Shown here: piece after piece, positions 53,584 through 63,100 of the stretch
Position numbering within the stretch: position 1 is the stretch's first letter
Layout: every line of letters starts with the position of its first letter
Origin: Schizochytrium sp. TIO01
Lineage: Eukaryota; Sar; Bigyra; Thraustochytrida; Thraustochytriidae
DNA length: 64,000 nt
Assembly: GCA_004764695.1 (NCBI GenBank)
Contig: SMSO01000014.1
Coordinates: 6,996,029 to 7,060,028 of the forward strand
Direction of reading: 5' to 3'
Notes under the pieces: generated by a model
The model's database searches: none
The model's input: the letters and a program-made list of their open reading frames with translations, nothing else
Told to the model about the DNA's origin: nothing
Made by a program: the position numbers and the translations under genes

Positions 53584-56500
53584 TTAGATGAGGTCAGAAG
53601 TGCGAAGTGCTTCTTGAGACTCTTGCGGAAGCTGAGAAATGAGCATGGATCGTTGCTGCGGGTCAGCGACGGACTTAAGAAGCGCGGCAGCAACCTTGGG
53701 CAAAGCCTCCTCGGTGCTTTTGTTGACAATCTCTTTAACCTCACTGTCATCTGCATCGTCAGAATCAGCAACCTGTTCATTATGAATGACGGTTGCCAAC
53801 AAGGATGAGACAATGCGCAAGAGCTGTGGGATGTTGGATTGGTTGGGACCAATCACACCATCGTCATTGGCATTTACCAGCTTGACCAAAAGACCGTGTG
53901 AGTATTTTGCCTCATCGAGATCTTCGCTCAAGGGAAGATTTTGCAACCAAGTCTGCATCACAGCCTTCCCGTCAACATTTTGCTTGTGGTATAAGTAAAT
54001 CTTGCCAAGAACAGATACTGCGTTTTCTGTAACGTCGAGGTTCTCCTCATCACGCGCATCAGGCCGGTTTACAATGGCGCTGAGGAGCTGGACAATGCGG
54101 CCAGCATCGGCCTTGAAATGCTGCTGCGCATGCTCTGCGACCTGACCCAAACCATAAATTGCACTCTGTTGGAGAAGCTCATTCTCGCTTTGAGCATTCT
54201 GCACCATTGCAGGGTAGCATGAGTTCAAGTACTTATGGGCTCCCTCGCCACCATATTCGATGATGTCATCGTACAGGCACATGGCGTTGTGGCGAAGAGT
54301 CTCGTTCTGATCGACGAGAAGGATTGAGAGGAACGGGTGCAAGATCTGGTCAAACACGGGAATGACCATGGGGCCTGTCATTTTCAGAATGTATCCAATA
54401 CTGTCCACGATGTCGGTCATAAACTCTGTCTCCCACTCGTTTAGCTCCTCCATGTACTCTTCGATGGCATCCTCTTCGTAGCCAGCATTCTGCATGCGCA
54501 TGACAGCCTCCGCACGGCGCTGGACGCTGCGAGCGGCAACACTGCGGAGCACGTTGACCATTTGAGGAACGAGTTGAAGAGGAGGCACAAGCTCAGGTTT
54601 CGGGCGGCCGCTCTCTTCATCGTAGTCCTCGCCGCCAGAGTACCAGCAGATGCGCATGCAGCGTTCAAAAGCACTTGCAAACCCAGCGCGGTGCTCAGGG
54701 CCAGAGCTGTGCTCCAAGGGGTCTTCACCAGTCTCATCCTGGCTAGCCTGCTCCAGGCCTGAAAGAAGAGCTGTGCAGATGGTGACAAGGATTTTCTGGG
54801 CAGGCTCCATAGAATGACCCTGCTCGAAGAGAGACTTCCAGGCTGCATGCAAAAGCGAAGCACCGCCTTCAGCAGCCTTGACAGCAGCATACACGTTGAG
54901 CTTATCATTGATTGCCGGGAGGACAACAGAGAGTGCTTCCTCCAGAAAGGGGCTCATACCCGCACCAACGGAGTCTGCAATGCTGTCAAGGGCATCAAGA
55001 GCATTGACACGCATCTGCAGAACATAGACATTGGCTGTCACACGGTATGTTCCTGATCCACGTACCTCATGCGTCACAGTTGCGAGGCCATTCGAGTCTT
55101 CGAGCATGCCAGATTCCAGCGCGGCAACAGCAGCACTGGCAGATGACATACCTCCTTCTCCGTCTTGATCTCCCGCAAGAACATCTTGCATCTTGAGACC
55201 CACATCCATGTTCAGCGCACGATAGATCATCGGCAAAACGTGCGGGAGATACGGCACGAAGTCATCTCCAAGCACGACTGATACGCGTTTGCAAAAGTCA
55301 AAGATTCCATCTTGTGCCATGTAATCCTCCGCACTTGATTGCAAAAGCAAGCTCATGACCTCGTCCGCGTCCTTTTGAAATCTCTCCTTGCCAACAGCTT
55401 CTGCAATTGCCGCGATGCATGACATCGCTGCACCACGAAGAGCGCCGCCACCTCGAGCTTCTTGTTCCTCTCCAGCTCCACGCATTTGCACTGGAGCTTG
55501 ACCTGCAGGTGCAGCAATCACCTGCTTAATACCCGGCACAAGATCATCGTAGAAAGCCCCAAAGCCGGCTCCAGCAACACCTGCAACTCTTCCTAGCGCC
55601 ATCATGGCGTCCTCCTGAAGTCCCACTGACCCGTTCTGCAAACACACCACAAGAGCTCCAATAATACGTTGCGTCTCTGCTGCTTGAATTTTCTCCGTTG
55701 GGCAAATTTCCTCGTCGAGGAATGCCTCGAGGCCACGGCATGCACACGACCGGACTGCATTGCTACTTCTGGCAACAGCATCGTTCTGGGGATCCAACGC
55801 ATTCAAAAGTGTCATTAGCACAGCTCCGCCAAGCTCGGCGTTTTCGCCACAGAAAGCTCCCTTAAGGCCTGGTGAGAGCACAAGCTCACGGAGAGTCGCC
55901 AGGGCCATGAACCTCACACGTTGGTCGCCATCTGCAAAGAGATGCTGTACGGAGCTGAAAAGCTCTGAGACAGAGGCCAATAGCTGCTTTCCGAGTGACT
56001 CGGCCAGCACGCCAATCGTGGAGATCGCTGCGAGGCGCTCTGCCGCGGAGCTCGACTGCAGCGCAGGTCCCACGGCGTGGAAGACAGCCTTGAGGAATGC
56101 TTCCTTATCAGCATCCGCGGAGATGCTTGCAGCGAGGGTTTCCAAAGCAGATAACGCGCTGCCTCTCATGCCTGGGTTCAAGACCAGGAGCATGTCGGCG
56201 GCGGAAGGGTGGAAGTCTTCGGTCCAGTCATCAAGCCAATCTTCGTCTTCGCACTGAAGTCGAAGTAAAAGTTTTACAAGGTTGTCCACAAAGCCAGCGT
56301 CGCCACCCAGAGCCAGCTTGGATCGTTTGCGAGCGAGCTCTACAAAGAGCTGCAACGTCTGGCATCGTGTGCCGTCTTCCAGAGCGGACTTGTCTGTGAG
56401 CTGCAGAAGCGACATGCATGAGGCTCCAAGTTCCTTATCAAAGGCCCACATACACTTTCCACTGAGTGAATCTAGAGCGTCGAGCATCCGGCTACCTTGA

Positions 56501-57183
56501 TCTTGGGCACGCTGCGAAGAAGAGCTATCGCTCAAGGCTCGTGAGATAGCATCCATCGTAGGGGGGATCGAGTTTTCGAGGTGGCTTCGAAGATCTTGAG
56601 GCCGCTCGGCACTTAAGGCAACCTGACAGAGGGCTTCTGCAGCGAAGAGCTGTGTTTCGAGCTCCTGGGTTTGCTGCACGCACTGGCTGAGGACGTCAGC
56701 AACCTTACGGATTTCTGGCTTGACGAGTTCGAAGCAGAATTCTGAGAGTTTGCCAAGAAGAAATAAGAGCACAACACGCTTTTCAGAGTTTGTTTGCGGA
56801 ACGGAATCGATAGCCCATCCAACAATCTTGCCGTTGCGCGCAAGCTCTTGAGCAGGCATTACAACGATAGCGTGAACAGCCATCATGCCGAGGCGTACAT
56901 TAGACTCACGTTCAACCAGTTCAAGAAGGCCTTTAGATACACCGTTCTTCACATGTGATGCCACATTTTGCCATGCCTCCCCACGAATTGCGCGGCGCAG
57001 CAAAACGAGAGCAAGATGGCGGCTAGGCAAATCCACACTTGAGGATGATGCGCTTTCCACGAGCGAGGAAACTACGCGACTAGGGTCAGACTTGAGCATA
57101 TCATTGTAGGCTGCCTCTGCCTGGCTTCGTGTGCCATTCTCTGGCGAGAGTAAGGCCGCGAGAACTTGCACAAACTCAACCAT
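53584..57183 (-). CDS. IPO5: Importin-5 / karyopherin beta-3 nuclear import receptor
   Basis: A 1199-residue HEAT-repeat import receptor of the IPO5 (RanBP5, yeast Pse1/Kap121) family, which carries ribosomal proteins and histones into the nucleus under Ran-GTP control. The ATG starts MVEFVQVLAALLSPENGTRSQAE, the first HEAT helix, and the protein is repeats from end to end. The C-terminal third matches IPO5 closely: TRETLRHNAMCLYDDIIEYGG-like wording (ETLRHNAMCLYDDIIEYGG), LLQQSAIYGLGQVAEHAQQHF, NLDVTENAVSVLGKIYLYH, and GPNQSNIPQLLRIV. It is about 100 residues longer than human IPO5 because of Gly/Ala-rich and acidic loops (near 540-565 and 795-815). The acidic stretch DSDDADDSEVKE lies near 1145. 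It is the longest complete gene in the window and shows steady codon usage with no breaks. Confidence 0.96.
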   Translation of the reverse strand: MVEFVQVLAALLSPENGTRSQAEAAYNDMLKSDPSRVVSSLVESASSSSVDLPSRHLALVLLRRAIRGEAWQNVASHVKNGVSKGLLELVERESNVRLGMMAVHAIVVMPAQELARNGKIVGWAIDSVPQTNSEKRVVLLFLLGKLSEFCFELVKPEIRKVADVLSQCVQQTQELETQLFAAEALCQVALSAERPQDLRSHLENSIPPTMDAISRALSDSSSSQRAQDQGSRMLDALDSLSGKCMWAFDKELGASCMSLLQLTDKSALEDGTRCQTLQLFVELARKRSKLALGGDAGFVDNLVKLLLRLQCEDEDWLDDWTEDFHPSAADMLLVLNPGMRGSALSALETLAASISADADKEAFLKAVFHAVGPALQSSSAAERLAAISTIGVLAESLGKQLLASVSELFSSVQHLFADGDQRVRFMALATLRELVLSPGLKGAFCGENAELGGAVLMTLLNALDPQNDAVARSSNAVRSCACRGLEAFLDEEICPTEKIQAAETQRIIGALVVCLQNGSVGLQEDAMMALGRVAGVAGAGFGAFYDDLVPGIKQVIAAPAGQAPVQMRGAGEEQEARGGGALRGAAMSCIAAIAEAVGKERFQKDADEVMSLLLQSSAEDYMAQDGIFDFCKRVSVVLGDDFVPYLPHVLPMIYRALNMDVGLKMQDVLAGDQDGEGGMSSASAAVAALESGMLEDSNGLATVTHEVRGSGTYRVTANVYVLQMRVNALDALDSIADSVGAGMSPFLEEALSVVLPAINDKLNVYAAVKAAEGGASLLHAAWKSLFEQGHSMEPAQKILVTICTALLSGLEQASQDETGEDPLEHSSGPEHRAGFASAFERCMRICWYSGGEDYDEESGRPKPELVPPLQLVPQMVNVLRSVAARSVQRRAEAVMRMQNAGYEEDAIEEYMEELNEWETEFMTDIVDSIGYILKMTGPMVIPVFDQILHPFLSILLVDQNETLRHNAMCLYDDIIEYGGEGAHKYLNSCYPAMVQNAQSENELLQQSAIYGLGQVAEHAQQHFKADAGRIVQLLSAIVNRPDARDEENLDVTENAVSVLGKIYLYHKQNVDGKAVMQTWLQNLPLSEDLDEAKYSHGLLVKLVNANDDGVIGPNQSNIPQLLRIVSSLLATVIHNEQVADSDDADDSEVKEIVNKSTEEALPKVAAALLKSVADPQQRSMLISQLPQESQEALRTSDLI

Positions 57184-57990
57184 CTCTGCAAGGAATCTAT
57201 TGGTCTTCCTTCAGAATGTCTATGCTGCAAGTTGTTAGAGACTGATTGCTTTGGCTGCTTTTTGCAAGAACGAAACTCTGCGAGTTTCGCAGTGTAGGAT
57301 TCGACCCAAGCTCCAAATCAACAATGCGTGCACAGCGTCGCGCACGATCCGTGACACGCTCACTATTCCTCTTGCGACCCGCCGCGGTCGAGTTTCCGTT
57401 CTGCTTACTCACTTGCTGTTTGCGAGCAAGCAAAATAGTTTTGTTTCCTCGCTCTCTTTCTCTTTCTTCGATTTCTTTGTCTCTCATAGTCTCTCTATTT
57501 AAAGGTCTCCTAGGCGTTGAGTAGGAGTGGTTTAGTCACTGCTTAGGAGGCTCGCAGTTAGGTTATCCCAGACTAACGACCATCCTTCCTTTAAAGAGCT
57601 CAGCGAAAGATGAAGATCAATATGGTTCAATTGATCGAGAGATCGATGAATATTCCTGCGCAAGCTGGCCATTCGAGAAAGTAACGGCTGGGCGTCTGGA
57701 TTACTGACTCTATGCGCATGAATTAACGGGAGATGGGTAAACGCAGGTCGCAAAGTTTTGTGTTGGCAGCTTTCGAACGAGAAGGTTCATCGATACTTAG
57801 CGAATTTCTCAAAGTAGGAAAGAAGAGCTCAAAACAGTGTTGAAGTTGGAAACCGGTTCAAGTTAGTTGTACATGTTCAAAGGAGAAAAGAATATAGATT
57901 TTTCTTGCCTAGTATGGAAATGATAGAGAGAGGAAGTCCTATGTTACTGTGCTTTCTACTTCATGCTGTTGTGGATGTTTGTTTGTAAGC
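57184..57990. other. Importin 5' flank, no gene seen
   Basis: Bases 57184-57480 are moderately G+C-rich and should hold the importin promoter and leader. From 57500 the sequence is spacer down to the stop of the VWD-domain gene. Confidence 0.65.
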
Positions 57991-59133
57991 TTAGCTTGAC
58001 TGGGGAGGGCTCAAGCAAAGACCTTGACTGCCTTCATCGGTCTCAAGCGTCCGAAAGTCCTGGGAGCCATAAGGAACATCAAACTTGTAGACCTTCCAGT
58101 CGAAGAAGAGTCCGTACTTGGATTTGTTATTCTGAGAGTAAGTGCATGTTGCCTGAAGGTAAACACTGTCACCATTAGGAAAGGTATGACTAGCCGCAAA
58201 GACGTCGCCAGATTTTGTACAAGATGAAGAATCGATCACTTCATCACCAAAGTGAATGGCATAAGTACGGCCAGTGTTTTTGGTCTCGATGAAAATGTCA
58301 AAGCCGGTAATATCGTGCTCCTCATCATAAGTTGTGTTGCCAGTGATTTCGTAGACAGTAAAATTTTCTGGACCAGAGGGCTGAAGGTTGTATTTCTTGC
58401 CGAAAAAGGTGGTGATATGGGGGTCTCCCTCTCCTTGGCAAGGTTCCTGGTTCGGGCAAATGGTGTAGCACTCTGACGCAATCCAGCTCGGACCAACGGG
58501 GCTGAAAGTACCAGCGCCGCTCAAACTGCGCTCGTCGACCCCTCGAAGGCGACGTCCGTTGTTTTCACTGCTGTTATTCATTGTAGTGTTCTCAGTGGCT
58601 TCGTCATTGGCGCCCATGCATTCACCTTTAGCACCAAGGCTTTTCTCAATTTCTAAGAATGAATCTCCTCCTACTTGTGAGTCAACCTTCGTTAGTTGGA
58701 TAGCAAGGAACAAGCCAAGTTGTGGGTAATCATCAGCTTGCATGCACCAAATATAACCCTCCACATAGTCGGAGCCAGGGTTGTTGCCCAAAAGGGTGAC
58801 TCGAGTCGTACTATCTCCAGGATTCGTGCAAAGTTCTGTCGCTGTGATGTTCTCTCCATCCCAAGACATACTGTAAAAGAGCTGAAAATTGGTTCCATCC
58901 ACTGTGCGATGGGTTTGTGGAGCCCACACAGAAAAGTTGTCGATTTCGTAGATGGTGACATCTTCAATGCTCTTACTAATCTTGAACTCATCACCTGCAA
59001 AATCAATAACATGGGGATCCTGCCAGGTGTTGCATGTACCACGGCAGACTTGGTAGCAGGTATCTGCAGCGGAAGCAACTGACAGCAAGGCGATGGCAAT
59101 CATAGACTGTGCAAGCACCCTAGAGGCCACCAT
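57991..59133 (-). CDS. Secreted protein with two VWD-like domains
   Basis: A 380-residue secretory protein. The N-terminus MVASRVLAQSMIAIALLSVASAAD is a signal peptide, with cleavage expected after about residue 23. Two copies of one module follow. Copy 1 (about 25-175) opens CYQVCRGTCNTWQDPHVIDF and copy 2 (about 220-375) opens CYTICPNQEPCQGEGDPHITTF; both continue to an xVYEI strand. The C-x3-C-x3-5-C...DPHxxxF pattern is that of the von Willebrand factor type D domain. The linker has Asn-rich glycosylation sites and a basic RRLR (194-197) followed by an acidic-serine stretch, a plausible protease processing site. No membrane anchor follows. An extracellular matrix or cell-surface role is inferred. 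Resemblance of RRLR to oomycete RXLR motifs is coincidental, since it sits far from the signal peptide. Confidence 0.82.
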   Translation of the reverse strand: MVASRVLAQSMIAIALLSVASAADTCYQVCRGTCNTWQDPHVIDFAGDEFKISKSIEDVTIYEIDNFSVWAPQTHRTVDGTNFQLFYSMSWDGENITATELCTNPGDSTTRVTLLGNNPGSDYVEGYIWCMQADDYPQLGLFLAIQLTKVDSQVGGDSFLEIEKSLGAKGECMGANDEATENTTMNNSSENNGRRLRGVDERSLSGAGTFSPVGPSWIASECYTICPNQEPCQGEGDPHITTFFGKKYNLQPSGPENFTVYEITGNTTYDEEHDITGFDIFIETKNTGRTYAIHFGDEVIDSSSCTKSGDVFAASHTFPNGDSVYLQATCTYSQNNKSKYGLFFDWKVYKFDVPYGSQDFRTLETDEGSQGLCLSPPQSS

Positions 59134-60170
59134 AGTTCTGAGCTATTTAGTTCGCCTTTCGTAACGTTTCTTCTTCTTGAACTAGATAGATTCTTGAGGT
59201 CGTGTATTGAGCCCTTGGTATCTATGGTATTCTTCAAGTTGCGAATGCGCTTTTGTTTGACTCTTGATTCTGTAATCTTCGAGTTGCAGGTTTGCTTCTT
59301 CGTCGAGCTTTCAGTTGATTGCAATCCCAATACTATACAATACTTGTACTCTGTTTCACTCTCAGGTGCTTGCCATCTTGGCAGCATTGATGTACCTTTA
59401 CGATCTTCACTTCCCATGTCCCAATTCAGAGCCTCTGAAGAGAGGTCATCGATGCCACACTTTCTCGCTTGCTCAGCTCTTGAATTTCCGTTCTGACACG
59501 GTAAGCTGAACTTAGGCTCTTCACGGTCCGCTGTATCTTCGCTCCACAATAACATGGCATGCTACAGCAGAAGAGAGCCCTTGGCCCTGATCGATCTTAA
59601 AATCGCCACAGGACTAGAGCTTGGACACGAAGCTTCGTCATTTCAATGCTAGCAATGTTTTTGCTCGCAAAATAGTCCAGTCCAGAAACATCTCACGGGC
59701 TCCTCGTTCAGCAACTTGGCACTTGGACTATCAAAAGCGCCTTAAATAAAATATACACAGATTATATTTTAGAGTACACTTTAAGGTAGAGTTGAAGAGA
59801 AGCGTTCCGTTCTTTGTTGTTCTTGCCGCTCGCTCTTTTTATTGAGCGATACTGCACTTGCAATAACCGGTGCGAAGAGAGCACTACATCTGAAATATCA
59901 ATTGCCGAGAAGGTCTCCATTCAGCAAAAGCGTCCATTGGCGTGGTCTTTGGTTCTGGTTGTTTATTTACACGTACTGGTAATTGCTAGGATATGAAATT
60001 GTGTTCTCGTCAAACAAAAACGAGAAGCTCAACACACTTGAACGATGGTAGCAGTCTGCTACGGCCTTGGGCCGGTGATGCCATTCCAAAAGGGTACAGA
60101 AAAGCTAAATGAGCCCAAGTTGCAAAAAGGTATTTAGAAGGTTACAGTGTATTTATTCAGGATATTTCAA
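59134..60170. other. VWD gene 5' flank, no further gene
   Basis: Upstream region of the secreted-protein gene (59134-59720 slightly G+C-richer), then AT-rich spacer to the CLU gene stop. A 151-codon frame on the minus strand at 59100-59555 overlaps the VWD gene and was not accepted. Confidence 0.6.
60152..60157 (-). terminator. Possible polyadenylation signal of CLU gene
   Basis: AATAAA on the minus strand 14 bases after the CLU/TPR gene stop codon. Chance occurrence is possible. Confidence 0.3.
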
Positions 60171-63100
60171 TTAGCTTGAACCGAAAAAGTGAGCTCGATA
60201 AGCAGGGTACATGTTATCGTAACGAGGACGGCCCTCCTTGTGCTGATGCAGTTGTGCAAAAATTTGCTCAATTTCTGCAATAGTAGCTTGAGTTTCAGGG
60301 TCGCGTAAATCAGGTAAAGTTCTTGCACGCACCAAATTAGCGGCATTAGAGCTTTGAGAAGGAGGAGGAGAAGCTGCTGGCCTACGGTTAAAATGCGATC
60401 TTGTTGACGAGGGAAATCTGAATCCAGGGTCAAGAATGTTGAGCAGGCAATGAATATGATCTGTGTAGATATAGATGAGCTGGTCTGTGAGCTTTTTATT
60501 GTCGGGTTTACCAGGTTCACAACCATACCTTACAAGGCGTTTTGCCCAGTCAAAGCATTTCTTCATAGCTTCAAGGCTTGTCTCTGCGCACGGAGAATTG
60601 GGAACAAACAATTGACGACAGACTACCAAAGCTTTGGCAACTTTAGAAAGGGTCGTTCCGGCTGCCATGATAGATCGTCGTTGGTTTCCTTCGTCAAAGT
60701 ATCGTGGAAGTGGGTCTCCCATAATTTCAGACTGTGTTCGAAAGGCCTGAATCGTGTTCAGGCCTTCATAGAGGTCTTCGATAGCAGCAGATAGTTCAGA
60801 GCTAGCTGCCGAATAGGTTTCGCCCTGATCTTCAGGCGCTAGACCTTCTGGAGTCCGTAAGGAGTCCTCGTGCATCATGCTGACGATCAAATCAAGTTGC
60901 AGAAGCACTTTTCGCCAGCGTGTAATAACATTGGAGGGTTCCAGAGAGACAGCGCTTTCGAGGTGTTGCTTCGCAAGGGCTAACTTCTCTCGAGATGATG
61001 CCATTAATTCAAGGCGCTTTGCACCTGTTGAGGCCTTTTTGGACCATTTTTTCACCAAATTAGCTTGGTCATGCAAGAGATTTGCATAGTTTTTAAGTGT
61101 CCGAAAGTGGTTTGGGTCCAACGCTAAAACATCTTCATATAAAGCCGCGGCCTTTTTTATAGCTTTGCTTCTACTTGCAAAGGCTGAACGGTTATAAAAA
61201 AGAAAGTTTGCGTGTTCTTTTTTCCAATCTACATTTGATGATAGAGCATCATCTGCTTGGCTAAAGCAGTAATCTATTACTGCGCACGGATCCTCTCCCG
61301 GACCGATGGGCCCAATGGTATTACAAAACTCTTCATTACAAATTTGTAAGACATTGTCAATGTGATCTTTACTATTGTCTTTGTTAAGCCAGAAGTTCAT
61401 ATGACGTGCTGCGAGATACCAGGCCCGGCCACTCTCCTTGTTGTACTTAATTCCACTCAAGTACATACGCAAGGCTTCGCGCTTATCACCGCGGTCTTCT
61501 AGGACCATGCCAAGATTGCAACGTAAGCGCGAATCCCAAGGACATATGTCGAGTCCTGCAAGAAAACGTTCCTTTGCACGGTCCCGAGTATAGCTAGCTT
61601 CGTTCAAGCGACCAACAGTTTCGTAGAGTTTGGCGCGAATTAGAGCTTCTGTACCCTGAGCATACTCCATAATGGGCAAAAGACGTGTAGACGCTCCAAG
61701 ATCAATAAGATCACTGTCTGGCTGAAAAGGGCTTAGCAAATCAAAGCACATAACTTTGGGAGAGCTGGATCCAGGAGAGAAGTGATGGTCTAAAGCTGTA
61801 TTGCAAGCGGTCTGCATCGGTACAGAAAGTTCAATTTTGCATTTTGCTTGCACATCTGCAAACAAAAGGGCAGGTGGAAGGCAACGCTTCCACAGGCAAA
61901 CACAACAATGACAGTCAAGGAGTGGCATCATTCCCCTCTGCATTCCAATGAGGTCATTGCGTAGGTCTTTGCCTGGAAACCAAAAATTTTCTTGCAGAAA
62001 ACCATACAGTCGTGCACACCAAAAGTTTGCTCGCATTTCTGCATTTTTCTCTGTACCACTCACATCAAGCGGGTGTACAGTTGGTCGCCGATTGGGACAA
62101 TCGGGTGTGCAACAGCATCGGCACGGTCGGGGTTCACCGTCTTTCCACTGAAGACAATTTTTACATCCTCTAGTTTTTGTTTCGTGTGAAGATAAGTCAT
62201 ATTGCACAGCCTGGCATGGCGCAGCACCAAAAATAAGGTTGAGAAATGCAGTGACATGCTGCAAGTAAGGTGTAAGAATAGCGGTGCGCATAGAACGACT
62301 TCTGGCAAGGCGCATTTCTGCGCGGATGAGCTCCTTAAGAACCCGTGAAACGGCATCTAGAAGGAGAACTTGACGACACGCTTGAACTTTGCTATGATGA
62401 AAAACAAGACCAAGGAAACGCATGTTGACTCCAGCAGTGTGCAGTTCTCGGCGTATAACACGGTTAGGAAGTCCAACATTTGTGCGTGAGGGAAGGAGAT
62501 CAGATGGTGGGAGTTGGTCAAGTTCATTTGCAACTCGTGGCACAATTTCTTTCAAAAGCATTTCTGTAGCTTGGATTACATTGTCATCAAAACTTGCGTG
62601 TTCTTTGCGTCTCGATGCAAACTTTGAGAAGGCGTCACTCGAAAGGGGGAGGTGAAAACTCCGAACAAGTTCTGCTCGGAGCATGTAAATCAGATGATGT
62701 CCACGCTGATTGCTCTGTGCACCTCCAAGGCTTTCAAAGCTAGTGTACATGTTTTCTCCATTTGGTGAATCTCTAGAAACCTTGTATACGGACTGCACGA
62801 TCTTAGCAAGACGATGCGGCGGCGGTTGTGGTGGGAATAGGCGAGCAAAGTCAACAGCATAGTGGCGCACATCCTGCTGTCCGTCAGGCAGGGTCCCAAC
62901 GATACGATGAACCTCCATATCACATGGGAGGTGGATCCATCTTTCGTCTGTACTGTACTGGGTGCGCCACTGTGGAGTTACGCGAACTGGGTGTTTCGCT
63001 AGATTAAGAGATTTTGCGGCACTCTCGATTAAGCTTTTCCCAGCAAGAGCATCATCTTCCAGGTTCCTACCCCCATTACTGGATCCATAGCATAATGTTT

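Noticed and set aside
58535-58560. RRLR in the VWD protein as an oomycete RXLR effector motif
   Set aside because: The motif lies about 170 residues after the signal peptide, between two domains, where effector RXLR motifs do not occur.
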